From contig JAHEFL010000130.1 in NCBI GenBank assembly GCA_024640205.1, forward strand, positions 1-5,953: a stretch of DNA of 5,953 nt, in the 5' to 3' direction. Below the pieces are notes generated by a model, which saw only the letters and a list, made by a program, of their open reading frames with translations, searched no databases and was not told the DNA's origin. The translations under genes and the position numbers were made by a program. Shown in pieces: positions 1 through 5,953 of the stretch; within the stretch, counting starts at the first letter, position 1; each line of letters begins with the position of its first letter. The stretch comes from Flavobacteriales bacterium (GTDB lineage: Bacteria > Bacteroidota > Bacteroidia > Flavobacteriales_F > PHOS-HE28).

Positions 1-1
1 C

Positions 2-331
2 AGCGCCGGTTTGAAGGATCGGGTCCGGATCGTGAACCGTGCCTTTCAGGACCTGGATCCGCCGGATGGTGGTGGCACAATGATCCTGAACCCGCCCTAC
101 GGGGAACGCATGGACAAGGATGATGACATCCTCGCGCTTTACAAAATGATCGGTGATACGTTGAAGCAGCGGTGGGCGGGCTATACGGCCTGGCTCATCA
201 CCAGCAACCTCGAGGCCGTGAAGCAGGTCCGGTTGACACCCAAGCCGCGCATCAAACTGTTCAACGGCTCCTTGGAGTGCCGATTCCTTCGCTACGAATT
301 GTATAGCGGCACGCGGCGCACCAACCTGTAG
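2..331 (+). CDS. THUMP-type class I SAM-dependent rRNA guanine-N2 methyltransferase, C-terminal part (5' end outside window)
   Basis: This is the last ~110 residues of a Rossmann-fold methyltransferase. The reading frame is open from the window edge, so the true start and the N-terminal THUMP (RNA-binding) domain lie upstream. The key motif is NPPYGER at nt 89-109, the motif IV loop that holds the exocyclic amino group of the target base in the N2-guanine/N6-adenine methyltransferase superfamily. Downstream, TSNLEA and the KLFNGSLECRF region followed by a short basic tail match the usual end of the Bacteroidota THUMP methyltransferases related to the N-terminal half of E. coli RlmL (23S rRNA m2G2445) and to Bacillus YpsC. 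By family it methylates 23S rRNA in the cytoplasm; the exact target is inferred, so I give no symbol. It ends in TAG and converges on ruvB with a 7-nt gap. The family assignment is firm and the substrate is less so. Confidence 0.88.
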   Translation, partial: SAGLKDRVRIVNRAFQDLDPPDGGGTMILNPPYGERMDKDDDILALYKMIGDTLKQRWAGYTAWLITSNLEAVKQVRLTPKPRIKLFNGSLECRFLRYELYSGTRRTNL

Positions 332-338
332 AGGCGCC

Positions 339-1364
339 TTACTCGAACAAGCTCCCCGGCTTGGCACTTGGGACCCGGCCCAAATGCTTGTACGCCCGTT
401 CCGTTGCCTGCCTGCCACGCGGGGTGCGCTGGAGGTAGCCTTCCATGATGAGGAAAGGCTCATAGACCTCCTCGATCGTACCAGCCTCTTCACCTACCGC
501 AGTGGCTACCGTGTTCAAGCCTACGGGACCTCCACTGAATTTGTCAATGATGGCACCCAGGATCCGGTTGTCCATCTCATCCAGGCCGTGTGCATCCACG
601 TTCAACGCTTTCAAAGCATGCTGAGCTATGCCGATCTGTATGGTACCATCGGCCTGGATCTGTGCGAAATCACGGACACGACGAAGTAGGGCGTTCGCGA
701 TACGCGGCGTACCCCTGCTGCGTCTGGCGATCTCGTCCGCCGCCTCTTCCTGGATCGGTACGTTCAACAACCCTGCGCTGCGTTTGATGATGCCTTTCAG
801 GGTGGCAGCGTCGTAATAATCCAGGCGGCTGTTGATGCCGAAGCGTGCCCGCAAAGGCGCGGTCAGCAGGCCGCTTCGCGTGGTAGCACCGACCAGTGTG
901 AAGGGGTTCAATGCGATCTGGACCGTTCGGGCATTGGGTCCGGCATCGATCACCAGATCGATGCGGTAATCCTCCATCGCACTGTACAGGTACTCCTCTA
1001 TCACCGGCGTCAGCCGATGGATCTCATCAATGAAGAGCACATCATGCGGCTCCAGGTTGGTAAGCAGGCCCGCCAAGTCCGCAGGCTTGTCCAGCACCGG
1101 ACCGCTCGTGATCCGGATGCCCACACCCATTTCGTGCGCGATGATGTTCGCCAAGGTGGTCTTACCAAGGCCCGGTGGTCCATGCAGCAACACATGGTCC
1201 AGGGACTCATCCCGCTGCTTGGCCGCCTGAACGAAGATCTTCAGGTTGTCCGTAACGGTCTTCTGGCCTGCGAACTCCTCGAATTTCCGGGGGCGCAATA
1301 CCTGTTCCATCTCCTTGTCGGAGGCGGTACGTTGCTCATTCCTTACGTCGAAATCCTCGTTCAT
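339..1364 (-). CDS. ruvB: RuvB, Holliday junction branch-migration AAA+ ATPase
   Basis: RuvB forms hexameric rings that, with RuvA, drive ATP-powered branch migration of Holliday junctions for resolution by RuvC. Numbered from the ATG at 1364 the protein has 341 residues, normal for the family. Visible in order are the N-terminal [12 protein letters not shown] block, Walker A GPPGLGKT (62-69), Walker B FIDE (111-114), sensor 1 GATTR (159-163), the arginine-finger segment LRARFG (171-176), sensor 2 GTPRIAN (218-224), and the C-terminal winged helix with GPVGLN and [17 protein letters not shown] for DNA contact. The frame runs open to 1472, but the extra 36 residues look non-homologous and overlap the preceding gene's end. 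[11 protein letters not shown] is the usual Bacteroidota N-terminus, so I chose 1364. A 77-nt leader (1365-1441) separates it from the upstream gene on the same strand. No clear Shine-Dalgarno site is seen. The protein looks intact. Confidence 0.97.
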   Translation of the reverse strand: MNEDFDVRNEQRTASDKEMEQVLRPRKFEEFAGQKTVTDNLKIFVQAAKQRDESLDHVLLHGPPGLGKTTLANIIAHEMGVGIRITSGPVLDKPADLAGLLTNLEPHDVLFIDEIHRLTPVIEEYLYSAMEDYRIDLVIDAGPNARTVQIALNPFTLVGATTRSGLLTAPLRARFGINSRLDYYDAATLKGIIKRSAGLLNVPIQEEAADEIARRSRGTPRIANALLRRVRDFAQIQADGTIQIGIAQHALKALNVDAHGLDEMDNRILGAIIDKFSGGPVGLNTVATAVGEEAGTIEEVYEPFLIMEGYLQRTPRGRQATERAYKHLGRVPSAKPGSLFE

Positions 1365-1441
1365 GACCGGTATGCGAAGGTAGTTGGGCAACGGCGCTGT
1401 GCCATCATCCGGTGATCGATCAGCCGCGATGGGACCTGAGC
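1365..1441 (-). other. ruvB leader / intergenic spacer
   Basis: These 77 nt lie between the stop of the barrel-like gene and the ruvB ATG. They contain a 10-bp perfect palindrome TGATCGATCA (1413-1422) but no convincing Bacteroidota promoter. TACCTTCG, about 12 nt before the ATG, resembles the -7 consensus TAnnTTTG with one mismatch, but there is no TTG at the expected -33 spacing. No intrinsic terminator is visible, so read-through from the upstream gene is plausible. Confidence 0.35.
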
Positions 1442-2071
1442 TCAGTCGTCCATGCCACGCAGGTCCCGCCACAGATCCCCGAAGAAGATGCGGATCCCAA
1501 GGGTGTATATGGGGGCGTTCAGGTTCTCCCCCAGCTTATCGCCTGTCTGGATGACCAAACGGAAGCCCCAGCCGCCGCTCAGGGCGAAATAGTTGAGGAT
1601 ACGGTACTGAACGGTCATGGCCGGCTCGTAGATCAACAAGCCTGTGCGCTTGACGGTCCGTCTTGCACCCTCCGCATCCGTGTAGCTCGTGGATCCAGCC
1701 CCGAAACCAAGCTGCACCGGGATACGCACCTCCCAAGGCCCTCTTTGGTAGAATGCATAGTCCACATAGGGTGTAATGTACCCCAGTCGCAACCGCTGCT
1801 CGGTGGTGCCCACGCCTTCCACAAAGTCCTCGCCTACCACCGGAGTGAACAGGAAGGTATATCCTATGCCGTATTGGAATCGACGTGCATGTTCCAGCCC
1901 GAGCTTAACACCCATCAAGCGAACGTTCTGGTTGCGCACGAAACTTCCACGCATGTCCAGCTTGGCGACGAAACGCGGGGGTTCCTGGGTGAAGATGCCA
2001 ATACTGTCCAGCAATTGCGCCCGCGCCGGGAAAAACATCGCACAACCGATGAATAGGAAAATGAGACGCAT
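1442..2071 (-). CDS. Secreted protein of unknown function, probable small outer-membrane beta-barrel
   Basis: I do not recognise the family. From the ATG at 2071 it has 209 residues. Residues 1-18 form a signal peptide: basic Arg2, hydrophobic [12 protein letters not shown], then an Ala-Arg-Ala cleavage site before Gln19, a common Bacteroidota pattern. The mature part is rich in aromatic and alternating polar/hydrophobic segments (about 33-40, 52-59, 66-76, 94-108, 113-123, 150-160, 162-175 and 187-197), as expected for roughly eight outer-membrane strands. It ends with an IRIFF strand and a short [11 protein letters not shown] tail. There are no catalytic motifs. The frame is open to an ATG at 2158 that overlaps the coxA stop (TGATG). 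That start would put a strong hairpin in the coding sequence and bury the signal peptide 30 residues in, so I prefer 2071. Cys10 could suggest a lipobox, but it lies mid-hydrophobic core. A link to respiration is not shown. Confidence 0.75.
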   Translation of the reverse strand: MRLIFLFIGCAMFFPARAQLLDSIGIFTQEPPRFVAKLDMRGSFVRNQNVRLMGVKLGLEHARRFQYGIGYTFLFTPVVGEDFVEGVGTTEQRLRLGYITPYVDYAFYQRGPWEVRIPVQLGFGAGSTSYTDAEGARRTVKRTGLLIYEPAMTVQYRILNYFALSGGWGFRLVIQTGDKLGENLNAPIYTLGIRIFFGDLWRDLRGMDD

Positions 2072-2080
2072 CCAGAAAGC

Positions 2081-2112
2081 GGAATGTCCGCCACCAAAGG
2101 TGCGGACATTCC
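2081..2112 (-). terminator. Strong hairpin downstream of coxA (possible terminator or mRNA-stability/translation-control structure)
   Basis: The arms GGAATGTCCGC and GCGGACATTCC pair over 11 bp. The stem continues with ACC/GGT after a single bulged base and closes on a 3-nt loop, for 14 bp in total. On the transcribed (minus) strand it is followed by GCTTTCTGG, which is only weakly T-rich, so it is not a textbook intrinsic terminator. It lies 45 nt past the coxA stop and ends 9 nt before the ATG of the barrel-like gene. It could therefore mark the end of the cox transcript, protect its 3' end, or restrict translation of the next gene. Confidence 0.5.
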
Positions 2113-2131
2113 CTATCAACTCATGAAGGTC

Positions 2132-2148
2132 CCATCCCCGTGGGATGG
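2132..2148 (-). other. Small GC-rich hairpin just after the coxA stop
   Basis: This is a perfect 7-bp inverted repeat, CCATCCC and GGGATGG, around a 3-nt loop, starting 9 nt after the coxA stop codon on the transcribed strand. No T-tract follows it. Together with the longer hairpin at 2081-2112 it makes a tandem structured spacer between coxA and the next gene. A role in transcript 3'-end stability is possible but inferred. Confidence 0.4.
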
Positions 2149-2157
2149 AACGTGACA

Positions 2158-3954
2158 TCAATGCTCTTCCTCCCCTGCTTCCAACGGCACTGTCTGGGGA
2201 ACGAAATCATCCTCCTTGCCGGGCTTGCTGTAATCATAAGGCCAGCGATACACCGTAGGGATGGGGCCCGGCCAGTTGCCATGCAGATGCTCCACCGGTG
2301 TGGTCCATTCCAGGGTGTTGCTACGCCAAGGGTTCTGAACGGCCTTGGGACCACGCCAGATGCTGTAGAAGAAGTTGTAGGTGAACAGGATCTGGGCCAT
2401 GGCGCCGATGATGGCGAACACGGTCACCAGCACGTTCAGGTCCACTACCGTATCGAACATGGGGAACTCGCTGTAGCTGTAGTAACGACGAGGCGCGCCT
2501 GCCAGGCCGATGAAGTGCATGGGGAAGAACACCCCGAACGCACATACGAACGTGATCCAGAAGTGCGCGTAGCCGAGCTTCGTGTTCATCATCTTCCCGT
2601 ACATCTTGGGGAACCAATGATAGATGCCTGCGAACATCCCGAAGATCGCGCTCATACCCATCACGATATGGAAATGCGCCACCACGAAATAGGTGTCGTG
2701 AACATTGATGTCCAGCGCGCTATCCGCCAGGATGATGCCCGTGAGACCACCTGCGATGAACGTGGCCACCAGACCGATGCTGAACAACATGCCCGGTGTA
2801 AAGACGATGTTGCCTCGCCATAGGGTCGTGATGTAGTTGAACACTTTCACGGCCGATGGAATGGCGATCAGCAGGGTGGTGAATACGAACACGCTGCCCA
2901 GGAAGGGGTTCATGCCCGTGATGAACATGTGGTGACCCCAAACGATGAAGCTGAGGAACCCGATCGCCAGTATGGATCCGATCATCGCCCGATATCCGAA
3001 GATCGGCTTGCGCGCATTGGTCGAGATGATCTCCGAGGTGATGCCCAATGCCGGAAGCAGTACGATGTAAACTTCCGGGTGGCCCAGGAACCAGAAGAGG
3101 TGCTGGAACAGGATCGGGCTACCACCCACATTGTCCAGAGCCTCGCCCGCCACATGGATCTCGCTCAAATAGAAGCTGGTACCCATCACACGATCCATGA
3201 GCAGCAACAGGGCTGCGCTTAAAAGAACGGGGAAGCTGAGGACACCCAGGACAGCGGTGATGAAGATCGCCCACATGGTCAGTGGCATCCGCGTCATCTT
3301 CATGCCTTTCGTGCGGAGGTTGAGGATGGTGACGACGTAATTCAGGCCACCCATCAGGGAACTAGCGATGAACAGGGTCATGCTCACCAGCCACAGCGTC
3401 ATTCCCGCACCCGAACCGGGTATGGTCTGGGGCAGGGCGCTCAGCGGCGGGTAGATCGTCCAGCCGGCCGAAGCAGGTCCACCTTCCACGAATAATGAGG
3501 AAAGCATCACCATGCTGCTGAGGAAGAAGAACCAATAACTGAGCATGTTGATGAAGCCGGAGGCCATATCGCGCGCTCCCACTTGCAAAGGGATCAGGAG
3601 GTTGGCGAACGTCCCGGACAAACCGCCCGTAAGTACGAAGAACACCATGATCGTACCATGGATGGTAACCAGTGCGAGGTACATATTGGGGTCCAGAATT
3701 CCACCCGGTGCCCACTTCTCACCGAGGAAGAAGTTCGTGAAGGCGAATCCCTCACCCGGCCAAGCCAACTGGAGCCGGAAAATGATGGACATGATCACAG
3801 CGACCCAAGCCATGAAAATGGCAGTGACCAGGAACTGCTTCCCGATCATTTTGTGATCCTGTGAGAAGATCCACTTCGAAATGAAGCTCTCCTCGTGGTG
3901 ATGGTGCGCGTCGTGGCCGTGATGGCCCGCTTCTGCTGTTGTGGTGGCACCCAT
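2158..3954 (-). CDS. coxA: Cytochrome c oxidase subunit I (haem-copper oxygen reductase, A1 type)
   Basis: This is the catalytic subunit of the terminal oxidase in the inner membrane: it reduces O2 to water at the haem a3-CuB centre and pumps protons. It has 598 residues, usual for Bacteroidota. Ligands are complete: His99 and His429 for haem a, His427 for haem a3, and His292, His341 and His342 for CuB, with Tyr296 as the His-Tyr cross-link. GHPEVY (291-296) carries Glu294, the D-channel end residue that marks the A1 family. Asn118 and Asp129 fit the D-channel entry and Lys370 the K-channel. His419-Asp420 match the Mg-site pair. About twelve transmembrane helices are spread over residues 40-530. 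Residues 11-20 are His-rich (HHGHDAHHHH), common in relatives. The ATG at 3954 lies 21 nt after the coxB stop, so the two are surely co-transcribed. Two hairpins follow the TGA. No damage is seen. Confidence 0.98.
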   Translation of the reverse strand: MGATTTAEAGHHGHDAHHHHEESFISKWIFSQDHKMIGKQFLVTAIFMAWVAVIMSIIFRLQLAWPGEGFAFTNFFLGEKWAPGGILDPNMYLALVTIHGTIMVFFVLTGGLSGTFANLLIPLQVGARDMASGFINMLSYWFFFLSSMVMLSSLFVEGGPASAGWTIYPPLSALPQTIPGSGAGMTLWLVSMTLFIASSLMGGLNYVVTILNLRTKGMKMTRMPLTMWAIFITAVLGVLSFPVLLSAALLLLMDRVMGTSFYLSEIHVAGEALDNVGGSPILFQHLFWFLGHPEVYIVLLPALGITSEIISTNARKPIFGYRAMIGSILAIGFLSFIVWGHHMFITGMNPFLGSVFVFTTLLIAIPSAVKVFNYITTLWRGNIVFTPGMLFSIGLVATFIAGGLTGIILADSALDINVHDTYFVVAHFHIVMGMSAIFGMFAGIYHWFPKMYGKMMNTKLGYAHFWITFVCAFGVFFPMHFIGLAGAPRRYYSYSEFPMFDTVVDLNVLVTVFAIIGAMAQILFTYNFFYSIWRGPKAVQNPWRSNTLEWTTPVEHLHGNWPGPIPTVYRWPYDYSKPGKEDDFVPQTVPLEAGEEEH

Positions 3955-3975
3955 GATCTAAGCGTCCTATTTCGT

Positions 3976-5292
3976 TCAGTTCGGGCGGACGGCGGCCTGT
4001 GCATCGGCCGGTACCGCATTATCATCAACACTTGGTGCGGCGGCTGGTTCAGGAACCGCCTCCGCGTCCGTGGCCTGGAATGGCTTCTTCTGCGCCTCCT
4101 TGTACCACGCTTCATATTCCGCGGCGCTGGTCACCGTCAAGGTCATTTGCATATTGTAGTGCGATGCCCCGCAGATCTTGTTGCACAGCAGCAGATAGTC
4201 GAACACATACGCCTCCTTGCCCTGCCCTTGGCGGATCGCGTTGATATCATTCACCTTGTTCACGACCTCTGGAATGGTGCGCATGCTGTCGGTGGTGATC
4301 GTAGGGACCATCTTCATGGACGTGGTCATTCCAGGTACGGCGTTCATCTGCACCCGCATGTGCGGAATGTAGGCGCTGTGGATCACGTCACGACTGCGGA
4401 TCAGAAGGCGCGCCTCCTGCTTTACAGGTAGGTAGAAGTCCTTCGTAACGATATCGTCCGCACCGGCCATGTAGATGCTGGCATTACCGTTCTCCTTGAT
4501 GTCAAGTTCCATCACCGTGCGCAGGTTGATCACCCGGGAACGGTGCCGACGCAGACGCTCCACCTGATCGGTGAGCTCATCCCTTTTGGAGTCAGGCAAC
4601 ACATCATTGGCCAGCATGTCATCGATGCCGGCGATCTCCTCCTGCAGCTCGAGCAGCCTTCCGGCCACGCTTTCCGGTGTCACGATACCAAGGGGATTCG
4701 TGCCGTTGATCAAGCGGAAATCCGAGGCGCCCAGCACACCGTCCGCACCTGGATAACGCGCCGTCCAATCGAACTGCTTCGCATAGAGTTCGACCTGGAT
4801 GGCGTCGGGCGATGCCGGTGAAGTGATCGTGTTCCACGTCCGGAGACCATAGATGATGATGACCGCGAGCACCGCTGCCGGGATCACCGTCCAGATCAAC
4901 TCCAGTTTATTGTTGTGAGGTTGCCAGAAGGCCCGGCGGTTCTTGTTATGGACGTATTTCGCAGCGAATGTGAACAGCAACACATTGGTGATCACAAAAG
5001 GAATGAAGAGGATCACCCAATTGAAGTTCAGGAGCCAATCAGTGGACTCACCTTGCTCGCTAGCGGCTATGGGAAGCATCTTGTCGCTATAGCGGATCAA
5101 CAACCACAGGAAAAAGCCGAAGTAGGTGATCAGGAACACCCACATCAGGTTAGCGTTCAGCCTATTGTCCGCTGGAGAAATGTCCTCCTCCCGCTTTCCC
5201 CGCATACGGGAGGTAAGCTCGTACACACGGGCCAATTGGGCGATCGCCAGGATGCCCAGGACCAGGACGAGCAGGATCAGCAATTTGGTCAT
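3976..5292 (-). CDS. coxB: Cytochrome c oxidase subunit II (CuA subunit) with extra N-terminal helices and a helical insertion
   Basis: CoxB accepts electrons at a binuclear CuA centre on the periplasmic side and passes them to CoxA. CuA ligands are all present: His305 in HSAYIPH, then Cys370, Cys374, His378 and Met381 in CNKICGASHYNM. Four hydrophobic segments occur (about 2-20, 48-68, 90-112 and 132-150). The last two, with LIWTVIPA, match the canonical helix pair, so the first two are extra, as in other Bacteroidota. The cupredoxin domain begins near VELYAKQFDWTARY (167-180). It is interrupted at about 204-272 by a charged, heptad-like helical stretch (for example LLELQEEIAGIDDML) before resuming at DDIVTKDFYLPV. 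Lys372 replaces the Glu that bridges CuA and Mg in the bovine enzyme. The C-terminal ~38 residues are Ala/Pro/Asp-rich and probably disordered. At 438 residues it is long for the family. The ATG overlaps the stop of a possible small ORF by 4 nt (ATGA). Confidence 0.97.
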   Translation of the reverse strand: MTKLLILLVLVLGILAIAQLARVYELTSRMRGKREEDISPADNRLNANLMWVFLITYFGFFLWLLIRYSDKMLPIAASEQGESTDWLLNFNWVILFIPFVITNVLLFTFAAKYVHNKNRRAFWQPHNNKLELIWTVIPAAVLAVIIIYGLRTWNTITSPASPDAIQVELYAKQFDWTARYPGADGVLGASDFRLINGTNPLGIVTPESVAGRLLELQEEIAGIDDMLANDVLPDSKRDELTDQVERLRRHRSRVINLRTVMELDIKENGNASIYMAGADDIVTKDFYLPVKQEARLLIRSRDVIHSAYIPHMRVQMNAVPGMTTSMKMVPTITTDSMRTIPEVVNKVNDINAIRQGQGKEAYVFDYLLLCNKICGASHYNMQMTLTVTSAAEYEAWYKEAQKKPFQATDAEAVPEPAAAPSVDDNAVPADAQAAVRPN

Positions 5293-5417
5293 CGTTCGTT
5301 CGCAATATCAGCCTTCAGCTTGGGCTGTTGTTCCATTTCTTTCGTCTTGACGCATCCGCTTCCACCCCACGCCTGTGGTCCGGCTGGCAGAAGAACTGGT
5401 ATGCGATAGCTCCACAT
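5289..5417 (-). CDS. Possible small protein (42 codons) between actF and coxB
   Basis: This short frame fills almost the whole 131-nt gap between actF and coxB. Its ATG lies 6 nt after the actF TGA, and its own TGA overlaps the coxB ATG in an ATGA tetranucleotide, a classic arrangement for translational coupling. The predicted peptide begins MWSYRIPVLLPAG, passes GGSGC (Cys22, weakly lipobox-like), and ends in a polar KEMEQQPKLKADIANER tail. I recognise no family, and the hydrophobic part is short and broken by prolines, so a signal peptide is doubtful. A 42-codon open frame arises easily by chance at this GC content, and third-position GC is not clearly coding-like. Placement is the main support. 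If not translated, the stretch is simply a spacer in which I see no hairpin or promoter. Confidence 0.25.
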   Translation of the reverse strand: MWSYRIPVLLPAGPQAWGGSGCVKTKEMEQQPKLKADIANER

Positions 5418-5423
5418 CCGGGT

Positions 5424-5953
5424 TCAGATCTGGTGATGCACGCTTTCCTCCAGGAACGGATGGTTCACCGGAGTGAGCGGCGCCTTGGTCAAGGTATTCA
5501 GCACGACGGTCATGAACAGGCCCAAGAAGGCAGTGAACATGCCCACTTCCAACAATCCGACCCCATGGAAGTGATGCCCCAACGTCCCGGGCATCACCAT
5601 CATGATGACATCCAGCCAGTGCCCGATGAAGATAATGGCACCGACACCGATCAGGAAGCGCGGGTTCCGCTTCGCGTCACGGCTCATCAACAACACCATG
5701 GGAACGGCGAAATTGATGAAGAAGATGGACCACAGCAGCATGGGATGCCCGTCGATCCGCTGCTGGAAGTAGGTCACTTCCTCAGGAATATTGCTGTACC
5801 AGATGAGCATGAACTGGCTGAAGTACAGGTAGGACCACAGGAAGCTGGTGGCGAACACCCATTTGCCAAGATCCTGGACGTGGCTGTTGTTGACCTGGGG
5901 CAGGTATCCTTTGCGCTTCAGGTAAAGCACCATTACCACCGCGGTGATCATGG
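5424..5953 (-). CDS. actF: Alternative complex III subunit ActF (quinol:cytochrome c oxidoreductase membrane subunit), C-terminal part
   Basis: The frame is open through the right edge, so the N-terminus is missing; about 175 residues are visible. ActF is one of two NrfD/PsrC-like membrane subunits of alternative complex III, which replaces the bc1 complex and oxidises menaquinol in the inner membrane. Diagnostic stretches, numbered from the first Met in the window, are SQFMLIWYSNIPEEVTYF (45-62), INFAVPMVLLMSRDAKR (79-95), IGHWLDVIMMVMPGTLG (109-125) and the ending TKAPLTPVNHPFLEES (155-170). All closely resemble the C-termini of Bacteroidota ActF. Transmembrane helices fall near 31-51, 71-90, 98-120 and 133-153. 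The end looks complete and undamaged. Its place directly upstream of coxB-coxA fits the known act-cox gene cluster, whose two complexes can form a supercomplex. actA-E are expected further right, beyond this window. Confidence 0.93.
   Translation of the reverse strand, partial: MITAVVMVLYLKRKGYLPQVNNSHVQDLGKWVFATSFLWSYLYFSQFMLIWYSNIPEEVTYFQQRIDGHPMLLWSIFFINFAVPMVLLMSRDAKRNPRFLIGVGAIIFIGHWLDVIMMVMPGTLGHHFHGVGLLEVGMFTAFLGLFMTVVLNTLTKAPLTPVNHPFLEESVHHQI

Noticed and set aside
1380..1389. Possible Bacteroidota -7 promoter element (TACCTTCG) before ruvB
   Set aside because: It has one mismatch, no -33 TTG at suitable spacing, and lies too near the ATG for a convincing leader.
1365..1472. 36-residue N-terminal extension of RuvB
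   Set aside because: It overlaps the end of the upstream gene and has no similarity to RuvB N-termini. The internal ATG at 1364 gives the usual start and length.
1412..2056. 214-codon open frame on the plus strand, antisense to the barrel-like gene
   Set aside because: The composition looks like a shadow of the minus-strand gene, with no recognisable motifs. The opposite strand has a signal peptide and barrel-like pattern.
2072..2158. Longer start for the barrel-like gene at the ATG overlapping the coxA stop
   Set aside because: The TGATG overlap is tempting, but it would put the signal peptide 30 residues from the N-terminus and translate a strong hairpin. It is kept only as an alternative.
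2140..2823. 227-codon plus-strand frame antisense to coxA
   Set aside because: It lies opposite highly conserved coxA. The His/Glu/Arg-rich product is typical of antisense translation of membrane-protein genes.
3895..4431. 178-codon plus-strand frame spanning the coxB-coxA junction
   Set aside because: It is antisense to two certain genes and crosses their boundary, with no domain content.
1..5953. Mobile elements, CRISPR arrays, tRNA/rRNA genes, defence or other novel multi-gene system
   Set aside because: No transposase, direct-repeat array, RNA-gene signature or defence-type domain is visible. Nearly all sequence is explained by housekeeping and respiratory genes.

Overview
The window is an ordinary chromosomal segment from a bacterium of the phylum Bacteroidota, most likely a Flavobacteriales relative with a fairly GC-rich genome (mid-50s % by eye). 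The evidence is the join of alternative complex III to a cytochrome c oxidase (actF, coxB, coxA in that order), the Bacteroidota-style CoxB and CoxA sequences, the signal peptide ending in Ala-Arg-Ala before Gln on a small barrel-like protein, and the lack of clear Shine-Dalgarno sites. Genus and species cannot be read from the sequence.

Layout. The left edge (2-331, plus strand) holds the C-terminal end of a THUMP-type rRNA guanine methyltransferase. It converges, with only 7 nt between stop codons, on a long minus-strand block that fills the rest of the window. In transcription order (right to left) this block is: the C-terminal part of actF, cut by the right edge (5424-5953); a possible 42-codon ORF (5289-5417) wedged between actF and coxB; coxB (3976-5292); coxA (2158-3954); a spacer with two hairpins (2132-2148 and 2081-2112); a small secreted or outer-membrane protein of unknown function (1442-2071); and ruvB (339-1364).

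How the genes work together. ActF belongs to alternative complex III, which oxidises menaquinol and passes electrons to cytochrome c or directly to the oxidase. CoxB receives them at its CuA centre and CoxA reduces oxygen at the haem a3-CuB site while pumping protons. All visible metal ligands of CoxA and CoxB are present, so this should be a working aa3-type, A1-family oxidase. RuvB is the Holliday-junction branch-migration motor. It is not functionally tied to respiration, although I recall (unchecked) that it often sits just downstream of coxA in Flavobacteriia. If so, the barrel-like gene between them is an insertion into a conserved order.

No mobile element, CRISPR array, tRNA or rRNA is seen, and no stretch over 300 nt lacks a gene. 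I do not see a wholly new system. The points most worth checking are the small coupled ORF before coxB, the helical insertion inside the CuA domain of CoxB, and the strong hairpin next to the start of the barrel-like gene.
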